In this document: positions 31,621 through 39,645 of the stretch, piece after piece
Position numbering within the stretch: position 1 is the stretch's first letter
Layout: every line of letters begins with the position of its first letter
Origin: Rhodobacteraceae bacterium CCMM004
Lineage (GTDB): Bacteria > Pseudomonadota > Alphaproteobacteria > Rhodobacterales > Rhodobacteraceae
NCBI GenBank assembly: GCA_004005435.1
Contig: RZWH01000011.1
Location: 1 to 64,000 of the forward strand
Reading direction: 5' to 3'
DNA: 64,000 nt
The notes under the pieces: generated by a model
Seen by the model: the letters and a program-made list of their open reading frames with translations, nothing else
Told to the model about the DNA's origin: nothing
Databases searched by the model: none
Program-made: the position numbers and the translations under genes

Positions 31621-33283
31621 CGGCGGCGTCGGCGTCGGCATCGGCGGCCAGGAGCGGTTCCGCAGCGGTGAGCGTGGCGATGTCCACGGGCTTCACCGGC
31701 ACCCGCGGTGCGAAATAGCCCGCGTCCACGGGATCGGCCCCCGCCCTACGTGCGAGGTATCCCGCAAGCGCCGGGGCACAGTAGCGGCCCTGGCACCGGC
31801 CCATGCCGATGCGCGTGGCACGCTTGACCGCGCCGATGTCCTCGCAGCCCGCGTCGAGGCTGGCGTCGAGCGCGCTGCGCGGCACCTCCTCGCAACGGCA
31901 GATGAGGGTGTCGGGGGCCATGTCCTCGATCCGCTGGGTCGTGGCGGCATAGAGACGCCAAAGCGCGTCCTGAAACCCCCTATGGCGGGCCAGTGCGCGC
32001 CGCTCGGCGGCCGTCGGCCCGCCGCCCCCTGCCGCGGCGCGGCCCGCGATCCGTCCCTCCACCGCTGCCGCCGGGGCGCCCCCCAGGCCGCAGCAGTCGC
32101 CCACCGCCCAGACGCCGGGCACGGTGGTCGCGCAGGTCTCGTCGCGCTCGGGGCGGAGCTGTTCGAACCGAGGATCGAAGCGCATTTGCGCCGCCAAGAG
32201 CCGCAGCACCTCGTTCTGCGGGTGGAAGCCGAAGGAGAGGCAGACGGCGTCGACCTCGGCCTCCGCGGCCCCGCGCGGGCCCTCCCACGACACCGTCAAC
32301 GTCGCGTCCTGGCGCGCGATGCGTGTGGGTCGGGTGCCATGGGCGACGCGAACGCCGCGGCGGGCGAGAGCGGCCAGCATCGCCGCCCCCTTCGCCGCCA
32401 GCCGGGGGTCGTGGCGCAGCATGGCGAAGGTCGCCCCGGGGCGGCGCAGGGGGTCCGGGGCGGCCTCGCCCAGAAAGGCGATCTCGGCCCCGCCGCGGGC
32501 CAGCTCCAGCGCTACTTGCGCCGAAAGAGGGCCGTTTCCGAACACCGCAACCCGCCGGCCGGGGAGGGTCCGGTAGCTGCGCCAGAGCGTCTGCGCGGCG
32601 CCCACGGTCATCACCCCGGGCTCGGTCCAGCCGGGGATCATCAGGGGCCGTTCGTAGGCGCCGGTGGCGACGATCAGCGCCCGCGGCGCGACGTCGTAGA
32701 CGTGGGCGGCGTCCGCGGCCAGGATCCGCGGGCCGGGGAACGCGCCCCAGACCTCGGCCCCGTGCAGCATCTCGACCCCGGCGGCGCGGGCGGCGGAGAC
32801 CAGCCGCGCGCCCTCGGCCTGTTGCGCGTCCAGGGGCGGGACAGAGCCGCTCGCCTGCTTGAAATACTGCCCCCCGGTCGTGGTGCGCTCGTCGAGGAGC
32901 AGGACCTCGGCCCCGGCCTCGCGCGCCGCGATGGCGGCGGTCAGCCCCCCGGCGCCGCCGCCCAGGACCAGCACCTGAGGCGTCCGCAGCACGGGGGTGA
33001 GCGTCGTGGCGGGTGGCGGCGTCAGCGGCGGGCGCGCCGGTTGGCGCCGCACGTCCAGCCCCTCGGCCGCGGCCGTCATGCAGGCGCGCCGGCCGGGGCG
33101 CCCGTCCACTGTGACGAGGCAGTCCTGGCAGACACCCATCCCGCAGAAGATGCCGCGCTCGGACCCCGTTTCGGTCTCGCGGAACCCGCGGACGCCTGCG
33201 GCGGTGAGCGCGGCGGCGAGCGAGGCGCCGGGCGCGGCCGCGATGTCCGCGCCGTCGAAGGTGAACCGCACCGGCCGGGTCAT
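31613..33283 (-). CDS. Fused HcnA-HcnB-type protein: 2Fe-2S ferredoxin plus FAD/NAD(P) oxidoreductase
   Basis: 556 residues. Residues 1-80 are a 2Fe-2S ferredoxin domain with C47, C52, C55 and C68 (CGMGVCQDC...C). Residues about 100-450 form an FAD/NAD(P)-binding module with VLGGGAGG near 107 and ATGAYERPL. The C-terminal ~100 residues carry a BFD-type four-cysteine cluster (ICRCEEV ... GRCQGRYC). In HcnABC-like systems the first two parts are separate proteins; here they are one. Start ATG 33,283 overlaps the dehydrogenase gene stop (ATGA). It passes electrons from the partner oxidase. Confidence 0.9.
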   Translation of the reverse strand: MTRPVRFTFDGADIAAAPGASLAAALTAAGVRGFRETETGSERGIFCGMGVCQDCLVTVDGRPGRRACMTAAAEGLDVRRQPARPPLTPPPATTLTPVLRTPQVLVLGGGAGGLTAAIAAREAGAEVLLLDERTTTGGQYFKQASGSVPPLDAQQAEGARLVSAARAAGVEMLHGAEVWGAFPGPRILAADAAHVYDVAPRALIVATGAYERPLMIPGWTEPGVMTVGAAQTLWRSYRTLPGRRVAVFGNGPLSAQVALELARGGAEIAFLGEAAPDPLRRPGATFAMLRHDPRLAAKGAAMLAALARRGVRVAHGTRPTRIARQDATLTVSWEGPRGAAEAEVDAVCLSFGFHPQNEVLRLLAAQMRFDPRFEQLRPERDETCATTVPGVWAVGDCCGLGGAPAAAVEGRIAGRAAAGGGGPTAAERRALARHRGFQDALWRLYAATTQRIEDMAPDTLICRCEEVPRSALDASLDAGCEDIGAVKRATRIGMGRCQGRYCAPALAGYLARRAGADPVDAGYFAPRVPVKPVDIATLTAAEPLLAADADADAADG

Positions 33284-34227
33284 CGCTCGGGGCCGTCGTC
33301 GGGCAGGAGCGGCCGGCGTGCGGCCAGGAGGTCGGCCAGCGCCTCGGCCCGCCACGTGCGTCGCGCCGTGAGGTCGGCCTCGGGCAGAAGCGCGCGGCGG
33401 GCAGCGGCGACCCGTGCGACCAGTTCGGGGGACCAGTCCGGCGCGGTCTCTCCACGCGCGCGGCCGATTGCGGCATAGGCCGGGCCCATGCGGGCCGCGT
33501 GGGCCGCGATGCCGCCCGCGGTGTTCAGGTCCGCCGTCTCGAACGGCCCGGACAGGGCCCATCTCGGCCCTAGACCGTCCCGCACCAGGCGGTCGACGCC
33601 GTCGACGTCCACGACGCCCTCGTCCACCAGCCGATACGCCTCGCGCAGGAGCGCCGACTGCAGGCGGTTGAGGACGAAGGCGGGCACTTCCGCCGCCAGC
33701 CGCACGGGGTCGAAGCCCAGTTCGGCCAAGAGGCCCGCGGCGCGGTCAAGGGTCTCGGCGGATGTGCCGGGGGCCGGCACCAGTTCGATCACCCGCAGGA
33801 GGCTCGGCGGATTCACCGGATGGGCGACGAGACAACGGGCCTGGTCCGCCGGAACAGGAACGATATCGGAGATGCCGATCGCCGAAGATGCGGTGGCCAG
33901 CAGCGTGTCGGGACCGGTGCGGGCGAGCAGGTCGGCGAATACCTCGGACTTGACCGCGACCCGTTCGGGGCCGCATTCCAGGACCAGCGCGGCGCCCGAC
34001 AGATCCCCCGGCGCGGCCACGACGGCGACATCGGGCGGGGCGGCGACGGCGGCGTGCCCGGCCCGCCGGAGCGCGGCGAGGTGCGCGGCCACCCGCCCGG
34101 GCACGGCGTCGCGGGCGTCGCGGTCGGGATCGCTCAGCGTCACGGTCCGCCCCGCGGCGGCGAAGGCGGCGGCAAAGGCCGTGCCGATGGCCCCGCCGCC
34201 GAGGATATGCAGTGCCCGTGCGCTCAT
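33280..34227 (-). CDS. 3-hydroxyacyl-CoA dehydrogenase / L-carnitine dehydrogenase-like protein
   Basis: 315 residues. The NAD motif LGGGAIG is at 9-15, the acidic residue E84 in VLECGPE, SSAIGIS near 114-120 and HPVNPP at 136-141. These match the lambda-crystallin/carnitine dehydrogenase group of the 3-hydroxyacyl-CoA dehydrogenase superfamily, which oxidise 3-hydroxy acids with NAD. The C-terminal domain (about 185-315) has the usual helical features. It is first in a three-gene operon with the HcnAB and HcnC-like genes; array C lies 18 bases upstream. Confidence 0.87.
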   Translation of the reverse strand: MSARALHILGGGAIGTAFAAAFAAAGRTVTLSDPDRDARDAVPGRVAAHLAALRRAGHAAVAAPPDVAVVAAPGDLSGAALVLECGPERVAVKSEVFADLLARTGPDTLLATASSAIGISDIVPVPADQARCLVAHPVNPPSLLRVIELVPAPGTSAETLDRAAGLLAELGFDPVRLAAEVPAFVLNRLQSALLREAYRLVDEGVVDVDGVDRLVRDGLGPRWALSGPFETADLNTAGGIAAHAARMGPAYAAIGRARGETAPDWSPELVARVAAARRALLPEADLTARRTWRAEALADLLAARRPLLPDDGPER

Positions 34228-34244
34228 CTTGCCGCCGCCATGTC

Positions 34245-34271
34245 TGTTCGCTATGTGAACAAATGTGCGCA
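34245..34271. promoter_or_regulatory. Regulon operator array, site C (divergent HADH / SDR)
   Basis: Half-sites TGTTCGC (34,245-34,251), inverted GTGAACA (34,255-34,261) and TGTGCGCA (34,264-34,271). The last 18 bases differ at one position from site A. It is located between the divergent dehydrogenase and SDR genes. Confidence 0.8.
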
Positions 34272-34305
34272 TAATCCGGCGCGCGTCAATGGCGAGGAGC
34301 GGCCG

Positions 34306-35073
34306 ATGGACCTGAGCGATCAGACGGTGCTGGTGACCGGGGCATCCAAGGGGATCGGCGCGGCCATCGCCCGGGGCCTCCTGGCCGAGGGGGCGACGGT
34401 GGTGGCGCATTACGGCACCGACCGTGCGGGGGCCGAGGCGGCCGTCGCCGGCGCGGCGCCCGGCCGCGCGCATCTGGTCCAGGCCGACCTGGCCGACGCG
34501 GCCGCGGCGGCGGGGCTGTTCGCGGCGGCCGGAGCGGTGGCGGACCGGCCCTTGACCGCGCTCGTCAACAACGCCGCCACGATGATCTTCGACGGCGGCA
34601 TCGACGACCCGCCCGAGGCGTGGGACCGGGTTTGGGAGCGGACCTTCGCCGTCAACGTCCACGCCGCCGCGGCGCTCCTGCGCGACGCGGTCCGCACGTT
34701 CCGCGGCGCCGGCGGCGGGCGCATCGTCGGCATCTCCAGCTGGGCGGCGCAGAAGGGGGTGACGAACCCCCGGACCATTGCCTATGCCGCCTCCAAAGCC
34801 GCGTTCAAGGCGGCGTTGCAGACGGTCGCCACAGCCTATGCCCGCGACGGGATCGAGACCTACATCGTCGCGCCCGGGGTGGTGGACACGCAGATGTCGC
34901 GCGATTTCGCCGAGAGCCAGGGGGGCCGCGCCGTGGTGGAGGACCGTCTGGCCATGGGCGCCTTCGTCCCGCCCGAGGAGATCGCGGCGCTGACCGCGTT
35001 CTGCCTCTCCGGCCGGGCGCGGCACCTCTCGGGCGGCACCATCGACATCAACGGGGCGAGCTACATCCGCTGA
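34306..35073 (+). CDS. Short-chain dehydrogenase/reductase
   Basis: 255 residues, classical SDR: VTGASKGIG (10-18), NNAA in place of NNAG (LTALVNNAAT), GISSW for the catalytic Ser and YAASKAAF for Tyr/Lys. The C-terminus LSGGTIDINGASYIR is typical. A GAGGAG ribosome site precedes ATG 34,306. The gene stands alone, divergent from the HADH/HcnABC operon and sharing array C. Confidence 0.9.
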   Translation: MDLSDQTVLVTGASKGIGAAIARGLLAEGATVVAHYGTDRAGAEAAVAGAAPGRAHLVQADLADAAAAAGLFAAAGAVADRPLTALVNNAATMIFDGGIDDPPEAWDRVWERTFAVNVHAAAALLRDAVRTFRGAGGGRIVGISSWAAQKGVTNPRTIAYAASKAAFKAALQTVATAYARDGIETYIVAPGVVDTQMSRDFAESQGGRAVVEDRLAMGAFVPPEEIAALTAFCLSGRARHLSGGTIDINGASYIR

Positions 35074-35096
35074 CGCGCCGACCGGCTCGGGGCGCA

Positions 35097-35146
35097 CCCC
35101 CTCCTTCATCTTGGCAAAAATACCCCCGCGCCGGAGGCGTCCCGCA
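35097..35146. repeat. CATCTTGG-type intergenic repeat, copy 1
   Basis: Starts CCCCCTCCTTCATCTTGGC, continues A-rich then CCCCCG and CCGGAGGCGTCCCGCA. The stretch at 40,803-40,852 is nearly identical; shorter relatives occur at 45,684 and, inverted, at 59,598. It lies between convergent genes. Confidence 0.75.
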
Positions 35147-35165
35147 ACCTCCGCCCGCGCGGCGG

Positions 35166-36317
35166 TCAGGGCGCTGGCGCCGTCTCCACGGCCAGGATCG
35201 TCGGCAGATGCCGCACCACCTCGTGCCAGTCCTGGCCGGCGTCGAAGCTGGCGAAGACCGAGCCCGAGTTGGTGCCGAAATAGAGGCCGGGGGGATCGGC
35301 CTCGTCCCCGGCCATCGCCTGGCGCAGCACGGTGAAATAGCAGTTGCGCTGGGGCAGGCCCGCGCGCTGCGCCGCCCAGGTCGCGCCGCCGTCGCAGGAG
35401 CGCCAGACCGCCGCGGCGGCGTCGGGGGGAAACCGGCCGGCGCCGTCGCCGTTCAGGGGCAGGGTCCAGATCGTCGCGGGGTCCCGGGGATGGACCCGCA
35501 GCGGAAAGCCGAAGGTCGAGGGCAGGCCGGGAGTGATGTCGTCCCAGCTCCGCCCGCCATCGGACGAGCGCCAGACCCCGTGGTGGTTCTGCTGATAGAG
35601 CAGATCGCCGTCGCCGGGGGCGCGCATCATGTGATGGACGCAGTGGCCGGTCTCGCCGTTCGCCGGGGCGGCGGGGTGGCTGTGCCCCTCGCAGGCGTCG
35701 GCGTTCGACAGGCGGTTGCGCCGCTCCCACGTGGCGCCGCCGTCTTCGGTGGCGAGGACCCCGGCGGCGGAGATGGCGACCCACAGCCGCGCGGGATCGG
35801 TTGGATGCGGCACGATGGTGTGCAGGGTTAGGCCCGCCGCGCCGGGATTCCAGGTGTCGGCCGAGGGATGATTGCGCACGCCCTCCACCTCCTCCCAGGT
35901 CGCGCCGCGGTCGGTCGAGCGCAGCAGGCGCGCGGGCTTGGTCCCCGCCCAGAGGACGCCGTGGGCGAACGAGAGACTCCACACCTGCGCGAACCCATCG
36001 CCGAAGGGCGGCGCGCCGTCGGGGAAGTCGAAGAAGGCGGCGGCCGAGGGATCGGCGGCGATCCAGTCGTCGGCGGTGCCGCGGGTCAGCCGGGTCAGCG
36101 CCCAAGTGGCGCCGCCGTCCTCCGAGCGCCAGATCCCGGCGCCTTGGAAGTCGCCGCCGCCGCCGGCCCAGAGGGTGCCGGTCTCGGGGTCGCCGATCGC
36201 GTGGTTGATGGACCAGCCGTTGCAATGCGGGCCCGAGACGTCCCACGGGGCGCCGTCGCGCGCGCCGGTGGCGAGGAAGGCGCCCTTGGTGGTGCCGATG
36301 AGGAGGGACTGGGGCAT
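35166..36317 (-). CDS. Asp-box beta-propeller protein (sialidase/VPS10-like fold), cytoplasmic
   Basis: 383 residues without a signal peptide. Six Asp-box/BNR repeats of the form S-x-D-x-G-x-x-W are visible: SEDGGATW, STDRGATW, TEDGGATW, SSDGGRSW, SCDGGATW and SFDAGQDW, spaced about 45-70 residues apart. This implies a six- or seven-bladed propeller. Sialidase catalytic residues are not evident, so an enzymatic role is unproven. A Met start with AGGAG-like sequence 12 bases upstream supports ATG 36,317. It could be cotranscribed with the three-gene operon ending at 36,667. Confidence 0.8.
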   Translation of the reverse strand: MPQSLLIGTTKGAFLATGARDGAPWDVSGPHCNGWSINHAIGDPETGTLWAGGGGDFQGAGIWRSEDGGATWALTRLTRGTADDWIAADPSAAAFFDFPDGAPPFGDGFAQVWSLSFAHGVLWAGTKPARLLRSTDRGATWEEVEGVRNHPSADTWNPGAAGLTLHTIVPHPTDPARLWVAISAAGVLATEDGGATWERRNRLSNADACEGHSHPAAPANGETGHCVHHMMRAPGDGDLLYQQNHHGVWRSSDGGRSWDDITPGLPSTFGFPLRVHPRDPATIWTLPLNGDGAGRFPPDAAAAVWRSCDGGATWAAQRAGLPQRNCYFTVLRQAMAGDEADPPGLYFGTNSGSVFASFDAGQDWHEVVRHLPTILAVETAPAP

Positions 36318-36666
36318 GGGGGCGCTCCTGTCGGTGCCGCTGGCCCCAGACTAGGCGCAAATGCGATTCGCGTCCTGCGGTTTGGGAGGGCGGGCGCGAG
36401 GGGCCAGCCCCTCGCGCTCCCCGGGATGTTTGGCGAGGGGAGTTGGTATGGGCGGGGTCGGGGGTCGCGGTCGGGCGCGATGTGTTGTCGGGCGGATCCG
36501 CAGGGCGGACCGCTGGGCTCGGGCCGAGGGAGCGCGGACGGCGGAAGTGGGACCGCCCTGGGTGGACGGGTCCCGCGCTGTTGGGCGGCGATTTGTTCTC
36601 CCGATGCCATTGACGGGGTCGCAAGGTCGGGGCCGCCGCGGTTCGGGGAGCGGCGGGGAAGGGGGG
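36318..36666. other. 349-bp intergenic region with palindrome, no gene
   Basis: It contains a 24-bp palindrome at 36,394-36,417 followed by CTCCCCGGGATGTTTGGCGA, which resembles intergenic repeat borders elsewhere in Rhodobacteraceae. No open frame with recognisable features was found in the remainder. Confidence 0.5.
36394..36417. repeat. Palindrome with 11-bp perfect arms
   Basis: Arms GCGCGAGGGGC (36,394-36,404) and GCCCCTCGCGC (36,407-36,417) are separated by CA. It forms a very stable hairpin downstream of the old-yellow-enzyme gene in the minus-strand direction. It may be a terminator without a T-tract or a repeat-family member. Confidence 0.65.
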
Positions 36667-37773
36667 TCAGGCGGCGATGCGCAGGTAGAAGGCGTAGAGT
36701 TTGGGCAGGATCGAGGCGGGATCCTCCATGCCCAGCTCCTGCGCGGCACGGTAGGGCCAGGCGGGTTCGCGGAGGAACTGCCGCGCCATCGAGATCAGGT
36801 CGGCCCGGCCCTCGGCGACGATGGCGTTCGCGTGGGCGGGGTCGGTGATCATCCCCACGGCCATGGTGGGCAGGCCGGTCTCGTGGCGGATACGCTCGGC
36901 ATAGGGCACCTGGAACCCCGGCTCGGGCTTTTGCGCGGCGAGGCGCTGGCCGGTGGGGATGCCGCCGCCGGAGCAGTCCATGAGGTCGACGCCCACCGCC
37001 CTGAGTTCCGCGGCCAGCGCGACGGTGTCGTCGAGCGTCAGGCTGCCGCCCGCGCTGTCGACGCAGGAGGCGCGGTAGAGGACCGGGGTGCCCTCGGGCA
37101 CGGCGGCGCGCACGGCGCGGGCCACCTCGATGGGCAGGCGCATCCGCCCGGCCAGGTCGCCGCCATAGAGGTCGGTGCGGCGGTTCGACCAGGGCGACAT
37201 GAACGAATGCAGCAGATAACCGTGGGCGCCATGGATCTCGACCCCGTCGAAGCCCGCGGCCAGTGCCCGTTTCGCCCCCTCGGCGAAGGCCGCGGCGATG
37301 CCCGGCATTTCGCTCTGGTCCAGCGCGCGGGGGGTGTGCCAGCCCTCGCGCGCAGGCACGGCCGAGGGCGCCACGGTCTGCCAGGGCGGCTCGTCCGAGC
37401 CGTCGTCCAGCGGGCCGGCGCCGTCCCAGGGGCGCTTGGTCGACGCCTTGGGCCCGGCGTGGCCGATCTGGAGGAAGCTGGGGATGCCCTGACGGCGGTA
37501 GAGGTCGGTCACCCGTTTCCACCCCGCGACGTGGTCGTCGCGGTAGATGCCGGTGCAGCCGGGGCTGATGCGCCCCTCGGCCGTCACCCCCGTGGCTTCG
37601 GCGATGGCGCCGCCGATCCCCGAGGACGCATAGCGGCCGTGGTGGGTGACGTGCCAGTCGTTGGGCGCCCCGTCGTCGGCCTGATACTGGCACATGGGCG
37701 CCAGAACGATCCGGTTGGGGAACGTCACGCCGCGCAGGGAGAAGGGGGTGAAGAGGGGGGGGCGGGCGCTCAT
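36667..37773 (-). CDS. NADH:flavin oxidoreductase, old yellow enzyme (YqjM/NamA-like)
   Basis: 368 residues. The N-terminus LFTPFSLRGVTFPNRIVLAPMCQY holds the YqjM-type Cys (C28). HGAHGYLLHSFMSPWSNRRTDLYGG is the substrate and FMN loop, followed by TMAVGMITDP and GRADLISMARQFLREP. It is an FMN enzyme that reduces activated C=C bonds, or in related branches demethylates amines. The start overlaps the preceding aldolase gene stop by ATGA. Third gene of the isomerase-aldolase-reductase operon under array D. Confidence 0.92.
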   Translation of the reverse strand: MSARPPLFTPFSLRGVTFPNRIVLAPMCQYQADDGAPNDWHVTHHGRYASSGIGGAIAEATGVTAEGRISPGCTGIYRDDHVAGWKRVTDLYRRQGIPSFLQIGHAGPKASTKRPWDGAGPLDDGSDEPPWQTVAPSAVPAREGWHTPRALDQSEMPGIAAAFAEGAKRALAAGFDGVEIHGAHGYLLHSFMSPWSNRRTDLYGGDLAGRMRLPIEVARAVRAAVPEGTPVLYRASCVDSAGGSLTLDDTVALAAELRAVGVDLMDCSGGGIPTGQRLAAQKPEPGFQVPYAERIRHETGLPTMAVGMITDPAHANAIVAEGRADLISMARQFLREPAWPYRAAQELGMEDPASILPKLYAFYLRIAA

Positions 37774-38708
37774 GCCGCCTGGGCCTCCAGGGTGCCGCAG
37801 AGCGTGTCGAGGTCGTCCATGATCGTCTTGAGCCGGCCGGCGCGGCTGCGCCCCTCGTCGCCCAGCGACGCGAAGGGCGTCAGCGGCGCGCGCACGTCGC
37901 CCACCGGACAGCCCGCCTCGGCCGCGAGAGCCTTGGAATAGCACTGGTGCCCGTAGGTCGGGTGCCCCTCGGCGATCAGGTGCTCGATCTCGGTGATCTT
38001 GCGCCCGATGCGCTTGGCGTCGTCGGTGCGGCCCGCCACCAGCAGGTCCCAGATCATCGTGGACGCCTTGGGGATGTAGTTGCCGAAGGGGTTCACATAG
38101 CCCACCGCGCCCAGCAGGTAGGATTCTACGATCCGCTCGCCGGCAAAGACGTTCATCACCCCGTCCGTCGCCTCGACGATGTCGTAGACGCGGCCGACGT
38201 CCATCGACGCCTCCTTGATGTAGCGCACGGTGTCGAACGCCCGCGTCAGCCGCGCCACCAGCGCCGCCGACATGTCCACGTTGGACGTGACGGGGTTGTT
38301 GTAGAGCATGATCGGCAGGCCGCACCGGGCGGTGATGGCCTCGTAGTAGGCCATGATCTCGTCTTCGGTGGGGGTGTAGTAGTAGGGCGGCAGGATCATC
38401 AGACCGTCCGCCCCCGCCGCCTCGGCCTCGGCCGCATAGCGGGCGGCGTTGGGGGTGTGGGCGTTCATCGCGCCGACCAGCACGTCGATGCGGCCGTTGA
38501 CGTGGGCGACGGTGTCCTCGACGAACCTCTGCCGCTCGGCGTCGGTGACGGTCAGGAACTCGCCCGTGGTGCCGAGGATGATGATCCCCGGCACGCCCTG
38601 CCCGATCTGCCAGTCGATCAGGCGCCGGTTCGCCGCCAGGTCGATGTCGCCGCCGCGCTCGGTGAAGGGCGTGACGTTGACGGAATAGCTGCCGCGGAAC
38701 GTCTTCAC
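37770..38708 (-). CDS. DapA-family aldolase, second copy (GTG start)
   Basis: 312 residues. GTTGEFL (46-52), Y136 (MLYNNPVTS) and Schiff-base K165 (RYIKEAS) are all present, so it should be catalytically competent. The GTG start overlaps the stop of the upstream isomerase gene (GTGA). It is only distantly similar to the DapA-like protein at 24.1-25.0 kb, suggesting a different step or substrate. Family reactions: pyruvate-dependent aldol cleavage or dehydration of oxo-acids. Confidence 0.9.
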   Translation of the reverse strand: MKTFRGSYSVNVTPFTERGGDIDLAANRRLIDWQIGQGVPGIIILGTTGEFLTVTDAERQRFVEDTVAHVNGRIDVLVGAMNAHTPNAARYAAEAEAAGADGLMILPPYYYTPTEDEIMAYYEAITARCGLPIMLYNNPVTSNVDMSAALVARLTRAFDTVRYIKEASMDVGRVYDIVEATDGVMNVFAGERIVESYLLGAVGYVNPFGNYIPKASTMIWDLLVAGRTDDAKRIGRKITEIEHLIAEGHPTYGHQCYSKALAAEAGCPVGDVRAPLTPFASLGDEGRSRAGRLKTIMDDLDTLCGTLEAQAA

Positions 38709-39541
38709 AGCACGCCCTCCCAGCCGTGTTGCACCAGGATCTCGTGGCTGGCCTTGAGGTCGCCGTCGGGGTCGTTCGCCGGGTCGTTGGCGTCGGCGAT
38801 GATCTCCAGCACCGTCATCTTGTCATAGCCGATGTCCTTGAGCGCCTGCATCGCCGGCCCGGGCTCGACGATGCCGGTGCCCAGGCGGTCGTGCTTGAAC
38901 ACGTCCGCCGGGCTGTCGGAGATGTGGACGTTCTCGACCAGGTCGCCCAACAGGCGGATGGCGTCGCCCACGTCCTCGTTGATGTAGGCCGAGTTGCAGA
39001 CGTCGAAGTTCACGCCGACGTCGCCGATCCAACCCGCCAGATCCTTCATGTCCTGCGCCGAGGGGCGGTGGGTGAAGGGCACGTTCTCCAGCAGGATGCG
39101 CACGCCGGTTCCCTGGGTGTGCTCCACCACCTTCTGCGCGGTCTCGACGAACCAGTCGTCCAGCCAGTCCTTGGGCGGGTCGATCAGGCCGCCGTAGATG
39201 CCGGGGATCATCACCACGTAGGGGCACCCCAGCTCGGCGGAGAAGTCGATGGCCTCCTTGTAACGATCCAGCGTGTATTGCCGCATCAGCCGGTCGACCC
39301 CGTTGGGGTTGTTGTCGATCAGCGGATAGCAGAACGACGTGACCCTGGCCCCCTCGCCGTCGAGCCAGCTCTTGTACGCCTTGCGGTCGTCGCCGGACAG
39401 GTCGGCGGGCCAACAATGGGGCGGAAAGATCATCAGCTCGAACAGGGAATAGCCCATGCCGTGCAGGTGCTTGAGCGTGTCGAGCCCGCTTTTGTTGTAG
39501 AGATAGGGAAAGGTGCTGGCGGCCACCTTGAGATCGGGCAT
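38705..39541 (-). CDS. Sugar phosphate isomerase/epimerase-like TIM-barrel protein
   Basis: 278 residues of the xylose-isomerase-like AP-endonuclease-2 family. Likely metal ligands lie in ILLENVPF (Glu), NFDVCNS (Asp), VHISDSP (His) and TVLEIIAD (Glu). Such enzymes isomerise or epimerise small hydroxy-ketones or sugars and cyclitols. First gene of a three-gene operon with the second DapA-like aldolase and the OYE-type reductase; array D ends 47 bases upstream of the ATG. Confidence 0.87.
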   Translation of the reverse strand: MPDLKVAASTFPYLYNKSGLDTLKHLHGMGYSLFELMIFPPHCWPADLSGDDRKAYKSWLDGEGARVTSFCYPLIDNNPNGVDRLMRQYTLDRYKEAIDFSAELGCPYVVMIPGIYGGLIDPPKDWLDDWFVETAQKVVEHTQGTGVRILLENVPFTHRPSAQDMKDLAGWIGDVGVNFDVCNSAYINEDVGDAIRLLGDLVENVHISDSPADVFKHDRLGTGIVEPGPAMQALKDIGYDKMTVLEIIADANDPANDPDGDLKASHEILVQHGWEGVL

Positions 39542-39587
39542 GGCGGGGTCCTTTGCGACGGTCGGTCTCTGGGCGCTCTGTTCATCA

Positions 39588-39614
39588 TGCGCACAAAAGT
39601 TAGTATAGCGAACA
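39588..39614. promoter_or_regulatory. Regulon operator array, site D (isomerase operon / FAD oxidase)
   Basis: Read on the minus strand: TGTTCGC (39,614-39,608), a weak middle half-site CTAAC, then TGTGCGCA (39,595-39,588). Spacing is identical to sites B, C and F. It lies between two divergent transcription units. Confidence 0.72.
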
Positions 39615-39645
39615 GGCGGGGCGACTCAACGGGATTTGGGCAGGG

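Noticed and set aside
33280-36624. A single 1,114-codon minus-strand frame
   Set aside because: Only the last 315 codons (33,280-34,227) form a real protein; the rest is out-of-frame translation through the SDR, repeat and Asp-box regions.
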